Assembly: GCA_027625915.1 (NCBI GenBank)
Contig: JANTQA010000023.1
Span: 22,940,001-23,004,000, forward strand
DNA length: 64,000 nt
Direction: 5' to 3'
Source: Anaeramoeba flamelloides
Lineage: Eukaryota > Metamonada > Anaeramoebidae
This document shows positions 1 through 13,190 of the stretch, in pieces. Within the stretch, counting starts at the first letter, position 1. Each line of letters opens with the position of its first letter. Position numbers and translations under genes: made by a program. A model generated the notes under the pieces. It had not been told where the DNA came from, did not search any database, and worked only from the letters and a program-made list of their open reading frames with translations.

Positions 1-434
1 AAAAATGTTTAACAAATTTTCTTTTTTCCTTCACGATTCTAAAATTCAAACTAACACGAAACAAGGATTTTTAACTGGGAATTTTAACAAGAAAAAATGA
101 ACTCTATCAAAAATGATAATTCATTTCTCTAAAGTTGATAAAGGGATTTATTTAAAAATTCCAATTGAATCATTGAGAACGATGCTGCTCGATTACCGGT
201 GGGTAAAGAACATTTACTAATCCCTTAACAAAAAGAAAATTTTCAAATAAAAGAATATCAAAATAAAATAATTTTCATCTTTATTACATTTGAATTATTT
301 TTATTATTTTTACTTATTTAAAAAATATTTTTTGAAATACTATTTATTTTTTCTATTTAAAATAAAACAAACTACAAAAAACAAATTATTAATAAAATCT
401 AGTTTAAAATTCTATATTAATTTAAATATTAATA
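1..434. other. 3' flank of the first RGS receptor gene
   Basis: No gene is seen here. From about base 225 the sequence resembles the 3' flank of the second receptor gene (from about base 12990). The shared stretch reads tttcaaataaaagaatatc in both. This means the duplication, or a conserved 3' untranslated region, extends about 200 bp past the stop codon. The rest is AT-rich and unremarkable. Confidence 0.5.
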
Positions 435-3400
435 TTAATCTGAATCAGAATCCGAATTTGATGTTTCAGAACTAGTCTTATTTTGTTCGCTGCTTTCTGA
501 TTCTGAGGAAGTATTCGATTGTGTTTTCTTTTGTTCTTCATCTTCATTTTTATCTTGGTTTTTGACATATTTAATAATTCCATTTTCGTTTTTTGTATCT
601 ATTCCGGATTCTTTCTTTGTATCATTACTTAATTGTTCCCCATTTTCATGATCATCTTCATCCTCTCCCAAAGGATTTAATTCAAGTTCCCTTTCTCCTC
701 CAATTTCAATATTAATTTGGTCAATATCGATCATCATTTCATAATATTGTTTGGAGGATAGAAAATTAGGGTAGCTTCCAGAAAACATTAAAAAAAAGAT
801 TTTCTGTTTTGCTTCTTCAAAGCATGTAGAGTTTGTAGGGTCTTTTTCTGTTAATTCAAGTGTGTTGTTTCGGGTTGAATGGTCCAAATTGACTTCGAGT
901 CTGGCATCAACTTTGATAAAATTGTTAATTATTTGTTGGCAATATTTTTTTTTTTTTGTTTTTTTATTTGGATTGATTTTTTCAAAACTTGTGACTGCTT
1001 GATAAAATAATAGATTTTCAATTGAATAATCCAATTGTAAAAATTTAAAAAAATATTTTGATTTGTTTTTATCATTTAGAACATGTGTGAATTTTTCAAC
1101 GGTATCCTCATTATCTTCATTATCAGAATTGTTATTTTTTTTTTTTGTATTTTTGGCTAAGCTATGTTGTTTTCTTGATAGCCATAGAGGATAACCCAAA
1201 ACTATCCAATATTGTACAATGAGTATAAATCCAAAGGGCCATTGCCACATTATTTTTTTATTAATTTGAGTTTTTAAAGTCATTATAACCGTTGTCAAAA
1301 GGCAAGTTATAAAAATCATATATAATTGATTACGAATTTTGAAATTGTCTTTGATTTTCCAGATTTTAACTAAATAATATGAAAATAAAAAAATATGCAA
1401 TAATGAAATACTTGCGATAAAAGGAACAAAATAATTTCCATAATCGCACGAATTATCTGGCATTTTTTCAACTTTGTCTACCAATTGAATAAATGTTATG
1501 AATATAAGCATCAATAAAAAATGTAACAAAATTGCCAAAAACATATATTTGCCAGAGATATGGATTCGTTTTTGATAAAATTTCCTTTCAACTTTTTGAA
1601 ATTTTTTATTAATCCCTTCTTCATCATCATCTTCTATAATCCCTTCCCAAAAATGTGATTCAGCTGTGGAATTTATAATACTGCTTTCCTGTTCTTCATT
1701 AAGCCTTGATGTTTTTTTTTCTTTGCTTGTACTAGTCGTTTCCTCGGTGTTCACACTTTTGATAAACCTTTTGATAGATTGTAATTTTTCTCTATTTTTT
1801 ATTATTATTTTATTTTTTTTTTTGATTTTTTAAATTTTATATTTTATGAGATTAGTTTTGAGATATTTTTTTATTTTTGTCTTTTGGTTTAGTTTTGTAA
1901 TTAAAAATTTTATTTATTTTTTTAAAATAGGGGGGGTGTTCAAATATCCCCAATAGAAAATTATTATCATTGAAATATTATTACAGTTCTGACTATACCT
2001 TGAAAATTTAAAAGACATGGAAATTGATTTTTAATTACAATGTTTTATTTTGTATGACAGCCCGTAAAATGGTTATGAAAGTTTATTGTAATCCTTAAAA
2101 TTTAGAATAGAAGAAAAAAAATTTAGGTTATCGAATTTTTTAGGTTTTAGAAATTGACTACCTTTGAAAAAAAAATTATTTTAATGTGGATCTTCATTTT
2201 CCAAAATTTAATAATCTCAGGTTTTAAACAATTTAAAAGTAATGATTGAAAAATACTTTCAAGTTTCTGTGATTTCTGTGATTTCTGTGATTTTTTTGAT
2301 TTTTGTGAAATTAAATTTTTGTCTTTGGCTTTTACAAAAAAAATAATTTCTCTTCTGAGGTAATAGAAATTGAATTTTACATTTGATTAAAGACAAATTT
2401 ATAATAGATAATCTATCTCTATGTATTATATTTTTACATGGGGGGGAGGCTGAGGTGGCTGTTGAAATATGGTGATATTCGATTTGTATTTATATATATA
2501 TAATTCATTTAAATTATCAAATATAAAAAAAAAAAAAAAAAAATTTCTTAATTTTTGATTAGTTTATCGATGGTGATTAAGATATAAACCAAATTTAATT
2601 GAAGGGTTTATAATTTTTGGAAAATGTAGATAGTTGTATCAGATCTACACTTTTTTGACAATTTTTTTTTTTTTTTCACCAAAAGCTTCAAAAATACAAA
2701 TTTTACTTGAAAGAAGAGAAGCTTTTCATTTTTTATAATATTTTTTTAAAATCCTGATCTCAAATGATGGATATTTACAAAATAAATTTCTAAGATTTTT
2801 AATTTTCTACCAATAATTGAAAAAAAAATAAATGGTTTTGATTAGTACCTAACATATATTCTCTGTTAAGGGACTAATCTCTTTTAAATTTTTTTACCTA
2901 AATTTAATAGAGATTAAGAAAATTTTTTGCCAATTACTTTGATACGAAAAACACTGTTTATTTTCAATATTAAACATATTTCTAGATAAGGAATCCTTAT
3001 TGAAGAAATTGGTCAAAAAAAAAAAAATAATAGAGACTAGTCACTTAAAAAAAACTTATCCTCTTTATCAAAAATCGAAATATGTCGAATTTTCTCAAAA
3101 TCATTGCAAGAATTATTTTCAATCACAAAAAAATAATGTAATTTTTCAAGAAACCCATTAACTCTCTCAAAACAGAAAGTAATTGTGAAAAACATAATTG
3201 GTTTTAATGGTGAAATTTGGGATCTGTGTTTGGATCCATTCTTAGCTAACCCAAGCACTATCAGCCTTTCGGACTGTCTGTATCTTATGATCCCTAAAGG
3301 ATTGAAATACAATGTTTCAAGACAAAAAAATCATTTAATTAATTATTTGTTGAAAGAAAATTAAAAAATTAAGGCATCGCTTTTTGCACATGTGTACTGT

Positions 3401-5757
3401 AATTATTTTTTTTTTTTTTTTGTTTGGAAATAAAACAATTAATGATCCCAAAAACTTGTACGAATTCTCAAATACTACAAGGTTAATATGTAATTTGTTT
3501 TGTTTACTCTTGCTGAACTTTCTTTTACTCAAGACAATTGCAAAGTATATTTATGTTCTTTCTTTAACTCTATTATACTTGATAATAAAGTGATGGGTAA
3601 ATAAACTCTGAAGTTAATTTTGGATTTACTAACTGTTTTTTAGTAATTTTTATTTTGTTTTTAAGGGTCTAGTCATTTACCGTGAAAAGGCACCATACTC
3701 AAGGGGTGAACTGAGACCAAAAAGGGGATTGTGAAATAGCCCTTCTTTTGGTTGAAAAAATTCAAATAACAAAAAAAAAAATTCCATAGGATCTCTTTGA
3801 CAAAAAATTCAACGAAGAAAAAGAGTTCTCAATTTCAAAAAATCAAAATTTTAAAAAAAAAATTCATCTTTTCTCATTTTCTTTTTCAAACGAGGTTAAG
3901 TTTCTTTAATTTAAAACAAATTGATTTCTTGTATTTTGCAATCAATTTTATTCGATTTAGTCTGATTTGTGGTTATTTTAAAACCCTCTAAATTTGACCA
4001 AGTAAGGATTGGGTAATATTCTTTCAATAAAAATAACTCATTTGAAAAAAGAAAAAAAAGAAAAAAAAAGTCACCAAGATCTCAAAAAGCGCCAAAGAGC
4101 GACACTTCAAAACTGACATAGTTGTTTTCAGAATTGTAATTCACAACCATTCTAATTGGAAATTGAGTGTCGCTCTTTGGTGCTTTTTTCTAAAAATGTC
4201 CTCATTTTTAGTTGTTGATTTTGGGAGATCGATCGTACATCATAGGTTGGTTGGTTTTTGATTGGTGTTAGGTCCTCAATAAAATTACTAAAAAGTTTTT
4301 TTCCATTTCAGAATAAAAAATTTCACCGTAATGACTCGACCCTTAAATCCAAAAAGTTTTTTGTATGAAAAATTTTTTGTAAAAAACTCCTTAAATTTTA
4401 ACAAGATCGATTAATTTATCATTCTTTTAAGTCAAGAATTCATTACAGGGATAAAAAAGGAATTAAGACTGAAGAAAAGATACCGAACACCCTTCAAATC
4501 AAAAATAAAAACTTTTTTTTTCAAATTGCAAAATAATTATTTGCTCTCATAAAAAGGTATCAAATTGAAATTCAAAAAATTCTTGAATTAAATGAGTTTC
4601 TTTCAACTTTTGAATCTTTTGGCGCAATTTGAAAAAATGTAGGATATTTTTTCTCAAATTTGGATAGATCAAACCAAATTAACCTTATTAATTTAACATT
4701 TTACAAAAAAAAGGGACTAAATTGATTTTTTGGAGTGTGTTTTTTTTTAGTGCTCACCAAGATATTCCAAAAACGTTTCTCAAACAAAATAATCTGAAAA
4801 AAAAAACAAATTCGTTTTTTAAATTTGTTAATGTTACAAAAGTAAGAATTTTCTAAAAAACATTCCAATTTTCAGAAACTAATAATTTTTAAATTCACTC
4901 AAGTTCTTATTTATTTTTGACTTTTTGAGTAAAAAAAAAAATAAAGATTAGTCCAAAACAAACAAGGCAAAATATCATAAAAAAAAAAATAAAATAATTC
5001 AATTACAAAAACTTTTTCAGATGAATGTAAAACTAACTCTGATAACCTTCTTCAAAAAAGCCCGTGAAGACAATAAAAGAGTTCCAAATTATTTTGATAA
5101 AATTTGTATGCTCAACTTTTTCACTAAAATTTGAAACAAAAAAAAAAAATTGCAAAAATAAAATGAAAGAAAAAAAGTAATGCTTACTTGTTCAGTAAAT
5201 ATATAAAGTGCACTCTCCAAGCTTGGACTAGATAGATCCAGATTGTAAAAGTTTGGTGAAAAAAAGTTATCATTACATAGAATTGGCATGAATATTTATA
5301 ACTTTTTGAATCAAAAAATCCCAAGATTATCAGGAAGGCAATACCCGAAAAAGTAAATAATGAAGTCAATATTTTGGATCGAACCTTTTTGTTGGTGGAT
5401 GTTTTAATTATTAAATTTTGATTGTTGCAATGTATATATATTAGTTTTGTTTGTTATTGTTGTTGTTCATGAAAAGTAAAGAATGGGTTATTAAGATAAT
5501 AAAAAAAAAAAAAAAAAAAGAAAAGAAAGGACGGAAAGGGGAAAAGTCGTTGTTAAGTCTGAAATCGGTTTCTATCAAAACAATAGAATGTAAATGATAC
5601 TCGTCACCATAAGAAATAAAAAGTTATAATCAAAAGGATTGAAAGTTACATTTATTTGCGAAACATTTCGACGTTTCATAAAAAAGTAGTACAAAGTTAA
5701 TACACAGAATATGACGAAAAGTGAAGCACCCAAAAAAGCTTGAATTTCGTTGACCAT
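435..5757 (-). CDS. Seven-transmembrane receptor with C-terminal RGS domain (paralogue A), three exons
   Basis: Predicted plasma-membrane receptor whose cytosolic RGS domain would speed GTP hydrolysis by G-alpha. Exons: 5757-5650 (36 codons, ATG start), 5384-5188 and 1791-435 (TAA stop), giving about 553 residues. Donors are GTAACT and GTAAGC; acceptors are AAAAAG and AATAG; all phases match. Hydrophobic segments lie near residues 7-26, 41-60, 68-90, 184-206, 222-245, 258-275 and 287-307. The RGS domain is about 336-459, with the ENLLFY motif and a YPNFLSSKQYY end. Cys69 at the top of TM3 and Cys217 in the TM4-TM5 loop are placed like the usual GPCR disulfide. The roughly 80-residue TM3-TM4 loop and the acidic Ser-rich tail are cytosolic by topology. 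The last exon alone has no ATG near its start (only GTG), which is why upstream exons are needed. The ligand is unknown. Confidence 0.85.
3290..3660. repeat. Dispersed repeat, copy 1 (inverted copy at 7550-8525)
   Basis: This stretch matches the reverse complement of 7550-7625 plus 8300-8525, including shared blocks around aagacaaaaaaatcat, aaggcatc, acttgtac and ttactgttttttagtaat. The right-hand copy is interrupted by about 680 bp. A shorter third copy lies in direct orientation at about 6090-6205. No coding sequence is supported. Confidence 0.6.
3665..4342. mobile_element. TTAA-flanked non-autonomous DNA element, copy 1
   Basis: The element is bounded by TTAA at 3661-3664 and TTAA at 4343-4346. 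Its ends are inverted repeats of about 26 bp: GGGTC(T/G)AGTCATT...GTGAAA on the left, and the reverse complement on the right. TTAA target sites are typical of piggyBac-type transposons; assignment to that group is inference. An internal hairpin lies at about 4085-4195 (arms around agcgccaaagagcgacact). No transposase frame is present. A second copy lies inverted at 28061-28620. Confidence 0.65.
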
Positions 5758-6089
5758 GGTACAGTTTTTGTTTACAGAGAAATTAAGATAGACAAAATAA
5801 TTTAATTGTAAAAGTGTAAATCAAATTAAAACAAAATGAAAAAAATACAATAAATAATTTGCGAACAAATATTGAAAATCCTAAATAAAGTTCCAAATTT
5901 CGTTTTACAAACTTTTTTACAAGTTTTGGGTACTTGTAAACAAATTTGTCAGATTTTTTCTTGAAATTTAACTACCTTTTTAAAAGTTAATCCAAAAATT
6001 TTTTGTGGTCTTTCATTTCTTTAAAAAGTAGCTTTATAAATCTTCACATCATTGAAACCTTTTTCAAGGGTTTTTCTTAGATAGTTTGG

Positions 6090-6205
6090 AATTTGTTTTG
6101 TTTCCTCTATCTGAACTTTCTCTCAAGACAATTGGGAAGTATATTTATGTTCTTTCTTTAACGCTATTATTCTTGAAAATAAAGTGGAGGGAAAACTCTG
6201 AAGGG
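6090..6205. repeat. Partial third copy of the 3.3/8.4-kb dispersed repeat
   Basis: It shares with about 3490-3620 the string order gaatttgttttgttt, gaactttc, ctcaagacaattg, aagtatatttatgttct and aaataaagtg, in the same orientation. It is truncated at both ends relative to copy 1. Confidence 0.55.
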
Positions 6206-7128
6206 TCTTTTTATTTTCAAACTTATTTGAATCGAAATATCCAGAAAAGTGATTTTGTTGCCCCAAAGAGATGATCAAAAAATTGTGTGGAACTTAAAAT
6301 TTAGATCTCCAAAGTTTTGTTAACAGTATTTATTGAATTTTTGGGAAAATTGGAAATAATAATTTTCGAAATTCTATATTTGGAGTATTCCACTTTTTAT
6401 GATAATTTGAAAGCAAAGATATTTACTGTTAAAACTCAAGCCAACTGAATGATTAAGTAATTGTTTTGAAGAGAAACACTGTAATTATCATTGAAACAAT
6501 CACAGGTTTCGTATTAAGTTTTTTGGTTTCATGCATGTTGAAATATTAAATAATTTACACTATTTGTAGAAAAAGTATCAAAAAGATTTTTCGATTTGTT
6601 CATAAATGTCATAAAATCAATGAATTTGAGAATTTTAAAATTTCTTCGAAAACTTTTTTCCATATTTTTCAAAAAAAATGTTAAGGAATTTATCTTTTTT
6701 TTTTCAAGATCGAAGATGGAAAGTCAAAAGAAAAAACACTCTAGTAATTGAGGATTTGATCAAATTCCTTGATTTGTCAAATAGACTTTCCAAAAAATCT
6801 TTATTACTTTTTTTTTGATAGAAATAAATGTATATACCATTCTACAAAAGAGAGATTATCTGTTTCAGTTTATTTTTAAATTACAAATAAATTACACTCT
6901 TTTTTTTTTTTAAAAGATCGAAGATTTCAAATTACTATTTAGGAAAAATAATTTAACTATAAAAAAAAAATGTACCAATATTTAATAATGAGAAATTTTA
7001 ACCAAAACGCAAAAGTAAGATCTTTTTAAACAAGAAAAAAATCTTATATTATAGACAAAATGAAAGTTCCAAACACCACAACAGTTTTTAGAATCAGAAT
7101 TTTTTTTATTCTATTTGTTGCAAAATAA

Positions 7129-7250
7129 ATGGAACAAAATTATCATTCAGCTTTGCTAAAAAAAAGAGATTGTATAAATTATCGAACTTGTATAATTATT
7201 CATATACTTCTGAAAAGAAGCTTAAATTATGAATTTACACTCATAGAATG
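7129..7250. repeat. Direct repeat, copy 1 (copy 2 at 7753-7870)
   Basis: About 120 bp beginning ggaacaaaattatcattcag recur 620 bp downstream, with scattered differences. Copy 2 lies inside the insertion that interrupts the 7550-8525 repeat. Confidence 0.6.
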
Positions 7251-7549
7251 GGGTCGTAATGATTTATTTTTCTTTTTGAAATGTGATTTTTTTGGAAAGT
7301 TGCACACCAAAATATTGATCTCTTTATTTTACAATTAATAGTAGTAACGCTTTCTCTTTGTTTAATTATTATAGTTGTTGTCCCAGACAGAAATATTGGC
7401 ATTTTAGACACAATAACAATTGTTTATCAATTTACCGTATGAATTCTTGTCTTTAAAGACTTGATTAATCAATTAAGCTTGTTAAAAATTAAGGTATTTT
7501 TTATAAAAAATTTTTCAGGCAAAAAACAGTTTGAATTTAAAAACAAAAT

Positions 7550-8525
7550 AAAAATTACTAAAAAACAGTAAGTAAATCCAAAATTTCCTTCAGAGTTTAT
7601 TTACCCATCACTTTATTGTCAAATCTTATAGAGTTATAAAAAAAACTAATAATACTGATAAATCCAAATAAATGTCCAAAAATTTATGTTACCTTATGGA
7701 TTATACAAATTTTAAAAACCTCATGAACTTTGAGGGATATATGTGGAAAAATAAAGGGAACAAAATTTTCATTCAGCTTTGCTAAAAAAAAAAGATTGTA
7801 TAAATTATCCAACTTGTATAATTATTCATATACTTCAGAGAAGAACCTTAAATAAAGAATTTCCCTTTTAAGAATTGGGGTTTTTGATGTTTTTTTTAAT
7901 TATTGGAATGTGTTTTTTCGAAAAACTGAATTCAAATTGTAAATTTTTTTTTTTACAATTAACAGATAGATGAATTTCAATTCAAATGTTCAAGAAAATT
8001 TGTAAAATTCTTACACACCAAAAGTCCATGTTCTCAAGAACTTTTTTAGAAGTTGAGTTTTCAGATTTTCCAAAATGTAATGATGATATTTTACACTCTT
8101 ATTTGGCAAAATTTTCACTGCATTTTTATTTCCTCTTTTAAATTAAGGTTGAAATTACCACCCACCTCTTTAAGAAATCTATTTTAAAAAAGAAAAATTT
8201 GGAAAAAGAAGGAAGGGAATTCCAATTTTTTTCCCATTATATATCTAAATACAAGTAGGAATTAAATTTTTTTTTAAATGAATCTTTACACTTCACAATC
8301 TTCTTCAGTTCAAGTTTAGCAAGAGTAAACAAAACAAATTACATATTAACCTTGTAGTATTTGAGAATTTGTACAAGTTTTTGGCATCGTGAATTTTTAT
8401 ATTTCCAAACCGAAAAAAAAAAAAAAATAATTACATTATTTTGGGCAAAAAGTGATGCCTTAATAATTTTAGTTTTTTTCAACAAATAATTATTTTTAAT
8501 ATGATTTTTTTGTCTTGAAGCATTG
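7550..8525. repeat. Inverted copy of the 3290-3660 repeat, interrupted
   Basis: Bases 7550-7625 and 8300-8525 read as the reverse complement of the 3290-3660 repeat. The 680 bp between them is extra and contains the second copy of the 7129 direct repeat (7753-7870), so a later insertion is likely. Confidence 0.55.
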
Positions 8526-10324
8526 GATTTCACCCCTGAGAAACAATAAATATTGATTTTTCTAAAATTTTGATGATTTTCGATAATTCCCAAACAATTT
8601 ATTAACTATTTTTTTCTGGAAAAAACTCAAAAAATTTTACAAAAACTATATGATAAGATATTTTGAGAAATTTAATTCAATACTTACTTTTTAATCTTTT
8701 AGATATATTCTTAATCTGGATAATTTTATTTAACAAGAAAACTAAAACTTATTCAAAAATTGAACTGTTTTCAGATCTCCAAACAACTTTGAAGATTTGT
8801 GATGAAAAATGAGATCTAAATTTAAATATTATTTTTATTGATAATAATCGATGAAAATAATTTTTGAATTTAATCGGTTTCTTGTTTTAAATAATTACAC
8901 TAATCATTTCCAGGTTCTATAAAAATTCCCAATGGAACGTCTTGTTTTTCTTTTTCACCTGTTGAACTTTTACTCACAGATATAAGCTTCTATTCAAAAA
9001 TAAAGTCAGATTTTTCATTAGAAAAAAATTTTTTTAATTTTTTTAATTTTTTTTTTTGAATAATATTGTATTTTAATAAAGTGAACCCAGATAAAGACCA
9101 ATATTGATTTATAAATAAAAATAAAGTATAATCATTTTATTTTTTGAAAGAAAAATGAAAATTAAAAAAAATAATAATAAAAAAGTTTGTTACTAATTTT
9201 AAAATTTGGGTATAAAGTGTAATGAGAATTAATTTGTATTTACTTATTTTTAAGGGCGATGAACATCCCTGACTAGAGGTGATAAATAATTCGTCTATAA
9301 GAAATTTAGTTCAACCCCAATCATTTAATCAACAAAAAACGATTAATATAAAAAGAAAAACTTCATTTTTATCAAGTTAAAAAAAAAAAATGTAGATTTA
9401 TTGATTGTAATCACTGTATTTTTTATACCTTTTCTAAATGACTTCTGATCCAAATAAATTAATACCATAAAAACATTGAAAATATTGGAAAATTAAATTA
9501 TTTTTTTATACTTGATGAAATTTTTTTTAATAATTAATCAAAAAATTGAAAAATCTTTTTATTGTTGTCAAAATAATATGTTTCGAAAAGTTTAATAAGT
9601 GTTTTAAAATGAAAATATTTTTTTTCTTTTATATAGAAACTCTCATACATTGATCGAACAAAGAAATCAATAATATATCTTAATTAAATATCATATTGTT
9701 TTTTCTTAGTGTTTTATTAAATAAAAAGAAAATCATCAAATGAAGTACCAAATTGGAAAATGAATTTGAAAAATAGAGTAAATTATTCATAAAATTTTAA
9801 TTCCGCAATAAAAAACAAAAAATTATAAAAAACTTGAGAAAATTACTGAAAATTTTTAACAAATTTCATTCTAACTTTAAAATTTATGAAAACATCAGGG
9901 AATTGGACTTCAAAATTGAGTTTAACCGAGGGTTTACCACCAATTGGTAAATTATATATTACATTGGAACAAGAAGAACAAAAGTTACAGATTGTATTCT
10001 GAAATACCTATAATAATAGCCCGACATACATTATTTTGATCACTGGAAAAAAAAAAAAAGTAAAATAATTGATATGAGTATTATTCACTTATGGAATCAG
10101 TAACTGTTTTTAATCAATTAAAATTATAATATATATATATATTTTTTTTTACGATTGAAAGTGATAAAAATAAAGTATCAAATTTTTATAAATAATTTAT
10201 TTCTCGAATGTAGGGAATTTAAAAGAAGAATATCTGATAAAAAAGTACAAGCAGGCTTGTTCATGTAGCTTATAAATAACTTGGCAACGAATACACGATT
10301 TGAACTAAAATTCAAAAATTTCCA

Positions 10325-10650
10325 CCCATTTCAAAATGGTCAAAAGAATAAAAATAATACAATTTTCTTGATATAGTAAATAATTTTGATTTTTGAAAAA
10401 TATCAAAATCATTTTTTTTTCTTTTGGTTTTTTATTTTCATTTTCTTTTTTTTAAATTACATAACTTGTTACATTCAGTTAGAAATATTGTGTTCAACAA
10501 TTGATATTATATTAAAGTTTAGTTCTTTTAAATAGAAGAACTCAGAAAAAATTAGTCAATGGCATCTAACCATTTGAACAATCAGTAATCTCATTAAATT
10601 TTTATAACAAATTTACCTATTTTTTTTTTATTTTGCTCTCTCCAAAAATT
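10325..10650. repeat. Dispersed repeat of about 330 bp (inverted copy at 23635-23960)
   Basis: Shared landmarks in order are aaaatcatttttt, ttacataactt, atagaagaactca, aaaattagt and ttttgctctctcca followed by a ttttaacac end. The other copy is on the opposite strand 13 kb away. No open frame is shared. The family is unknown. Confidence 0.6.
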
Positions 10651-11252
10651 TTAACACATTTTTAATTCTTAAGTTTGATAATTATTTATTTTTTGTTTTG
10701 TTGAAGTATTAAAATTTATTAACAAGTGTTAAAATTTCAATTAGCGAATGTTTCTGATTTGGCATTTCGTCGAGAATTGATTAAATAAGATTTTTTTTCA
10801 CAAATTGAATTTTGTCTATTAAAAAATTTGAATTAGAGTTTATTATAGTTTTAGTAAAATATATCTTATATAAAAACCAGTTACAATACTTTTTTTTGTT
10901 TTGAATTAGAATATATATGAGCCAATTGATTTTTTTTTTTTTTTTTGGAGAATTAATAATATTTGGAAAAATTAATTAGGTTAAAGTATTCAATTTTTAA
11001 ATACAACAATTTCTTTTTAAGAAAAAAAAATAAAATATAAGTTATAAAATCTCCTTATTAAATATCAATCCCAGCCGACTTAAAGGCAAACCAGCAAAAA
11101 TTGATAAATTCACCCTTTTTATTTTAATACAACCAACATAGGATTGTTTAGAAATGATCGAAATAGTAAACTTCTAGTTAGGGCTCGTGAACAGAACAAG
11201 AAATACCAGAACAAACCACATATTTTGAAAAAAATAAAATATTAAAAAAAAA

Positions 11253-11697
11253 TTTGATCCATTTTCATTGGAACGCTTTTTATAAGATTTCTCTATTCCT
11301 TTGGAAAATTCGAATTTTTGACAATAAGATTTTTTGATTAGTAAAGGTATTGATTTTTAAATAAACTCTTTTTCAGTCAAAGGGGCCAAGTTTTATTGAA
11401 ACAATATAATATATTCAATACATTTAATTCATTATTCTTTTCAAACAAAAATTTCAATTTTTAGTTCAAAATCATTTTGTAAATTTTTTTTTTTTTTTCT
11501 TTTCTTTATTTTTTTTTTCAAATCCAATTTTAAAAAAAAATGTTTGAAACTCCAAATAAACAACAAGAAAAGTCAGGATTTATATGAACTTTTAAAATTC
11601 ACATATTTTGCTAGTGAAAAATCATATTGTAAACAATTTTAATTTTCTAAAGAAATAGAGAATCTTATACAAAGTGTTCCAATGAAAGTGGATCAAT
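11253..11697. mobile_element. Long inverted-repeat (foldback) element, about 445 bp
   Basis: The left arm at 11253-11345 begins ttgatccattttcattggaa. The right arm at 11605-11697 is its near reverse complement, ending ttccaatgaaagtggatcaa. The arms are about 90 bp with some mismatches, around a centre of about 260 bp. There is no coding capacity. This is most simply a MITE or foldback element; target-site repeats were not resolved. Confidence 0.55.
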
Positions 11698-11851
11698 TTT
11701 TTTTTTTTTTTGAAATTTATAGTTTTTTCAGCTTTTTCTTTGATGATTATCGACTCTAATACGAAGTTTATTATTTCTTCAATTTCTTGATAATCCAAGT
11801 TTGGTTGATTCTTAAAAATAAAGTTACATTTTCATTTTGGATCGGCCCCTT

Positions 11852-12052
11852 TACAAACAGTTCCACTTTTAAGACACAAACTATCAACAAAATTTTAGGC
11901 ACAAAAAAATTCTCAAATTAAGGTACAAAATTTGTTATTTTTTATTTTACAATTTATTTTACTAGAATCTGAATTTTGTGCCTTAATTTGAGATTTTTAT
12001 TGCACCTTAAATTTCCTTGAAAGTTTGTGCCTTAAAAGCGGAACTGACTGTA
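11852..12052. mobile_element. Palindromic TA-flanked MITE, copy 1
   Basis: The two halves are near reverse complements, with ends TACAAACAGTTCCACTTTTA and ...GGAACTGACTGTA. A motif meaning 'aaggcacaaa' is repeated two to three times in each arm. TA at both ends suggests a Tc1/mariner-type target site. Sister copies are at 17259, 24853, 34761 (degenerate) and 44252, with a solo end at 41043. Confidence 0.75.
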
Positions 12053-13190
12053 TAAGAAATGGAGTTTAAATTACAAAGTCCTAATTTTCTTAAAACTAAT
12101 TTTGAGTTTCAAATTTACTTTTCAAAAAAGAAAGAAAAATAAATAAAAAAAAAGTTTAAAAGAGAAACAAAGCAAAAAAAAAAAAAAAAAAAAAAATTGA
12201 TTAAATTAGAAAAAATGAACTGATCTAATTTTAAAATACCATTAAAGAAGAATACCGGATTAAAATAAAAGATTATGTTCTATTTATCCAATAAAAATGA
12301 ATCTCATTAAATAAATTATTGTTTATTTAAAATTATGTCAATATTCAGTATCTTTTTTCTTTTTAATTTATTATTGAAAAGAAGAAAATTAAAAAAAATT
12401 TTGACAGCTAAAAAAATTTAGATAAAAACTAGATCAGGTAATTTGATAGAATCATTAAAGAAATGTCTTAGAATTAAAAAAAAACCTTGAATTTTTATGG
12501 AAATCAAAATTAGGTTAAATAACAATTGAGGATACTTATTTAGCAATATTCAAATTAAGTTTATTAAAGAATATTAAAAATACAATTTTGCTCAAACTTT
12601 TATGGAAAAAACTTTTAAATTATAGTAGAATTATCATTCTACTTTAATTTTTTTATTTTTTTGTAATAAAATATACTAATTATGATTAAATAATTATATA
12701 TAAAATAATTGTTATCAAAATTAAAATAATGTCAAATATACAAGTTCGTTTATTAATCTGGAATAATTATCTTTTCAGCAAATTATATTTTTACAAAATG
12801 AAAGACTTTTGTAAAAAATTCTGTTTTAATAAAATAATGAATATTATATGGACCAATATTTGTTTATTAAAGTATGATATAATAAAGATTATTTCAATAA
12901 TACAGGGGAAAATTATACTTAAAAATTGTCAAAAGGGGAATAGAAATATGTATTTTTCTATTGCTGTACCCAGGAAAGATATCCCAAAGAAGTAAATTTT
13001 CAAATAAAAGAATATCAAAATACAATGATTGTAATCTTTAGTATTCATTTAAATTATTTTTATTTATTTTCATTAAACTCTTTTTTTAGAAAAATTATTT
13101 ATTTTTTCTATTGAAAATAAAGCTAAAAACAAAAAAAAAAACAATAATAAAATCTAGTTTATAATTCAATATTAATTTAAATATCCAATC

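Larger units (their letters stand above)
1792..5187 (-). other. Giant last intron (3.4 kb) of receptor A
   Basis: The intron runs from donor GTAAGC (5187) to acceptor AATAG (1792). It holds a TTAA-flanked element (3665-4342), one arm of a dispersed repeat (about 3290-3660), a G8 run near 1931, a G7 run near 2442 and a short tandem of TTTCTGTGA near 2266-2295. About 100 bp next to the acceptor resemble the same place in paralogue B; the interior does not. Short open frames inside it look like chance or repeat sequence. Confidence 0.75.
5758..13190. other. Gene-poor region between the two receptor genes
   Basis: No convincing gene is present. It contains dispersed repeats (6090-6205, 7129-7250, 7550-8525, 7753-7870, 10325-10650), a long inverted-repeat element (11253-11697) and a 200-bp palindromic element (11852-12052). 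The last 200 bp are alignable with the flank of paralogue A. Open frames of 60-90 codons here are low-complexity and lack recognisable domains. Confidence 0.6.

Noticed and set aside
1752-1754. GTG as the start of the RGS-domain protein (and the equivalent GTG at 14490-14492)
   Set aside because: Both paralogues conserve coding sequence upstream of it (LQSIKRFIK), and exons with a true ATG join in phase further upstream.
12729-12995. 88-codon frame
   Set aside because: Composition is that of random AT-rich DNA (Ile, Lys, Asn, Phe); no domain and no splice partners.
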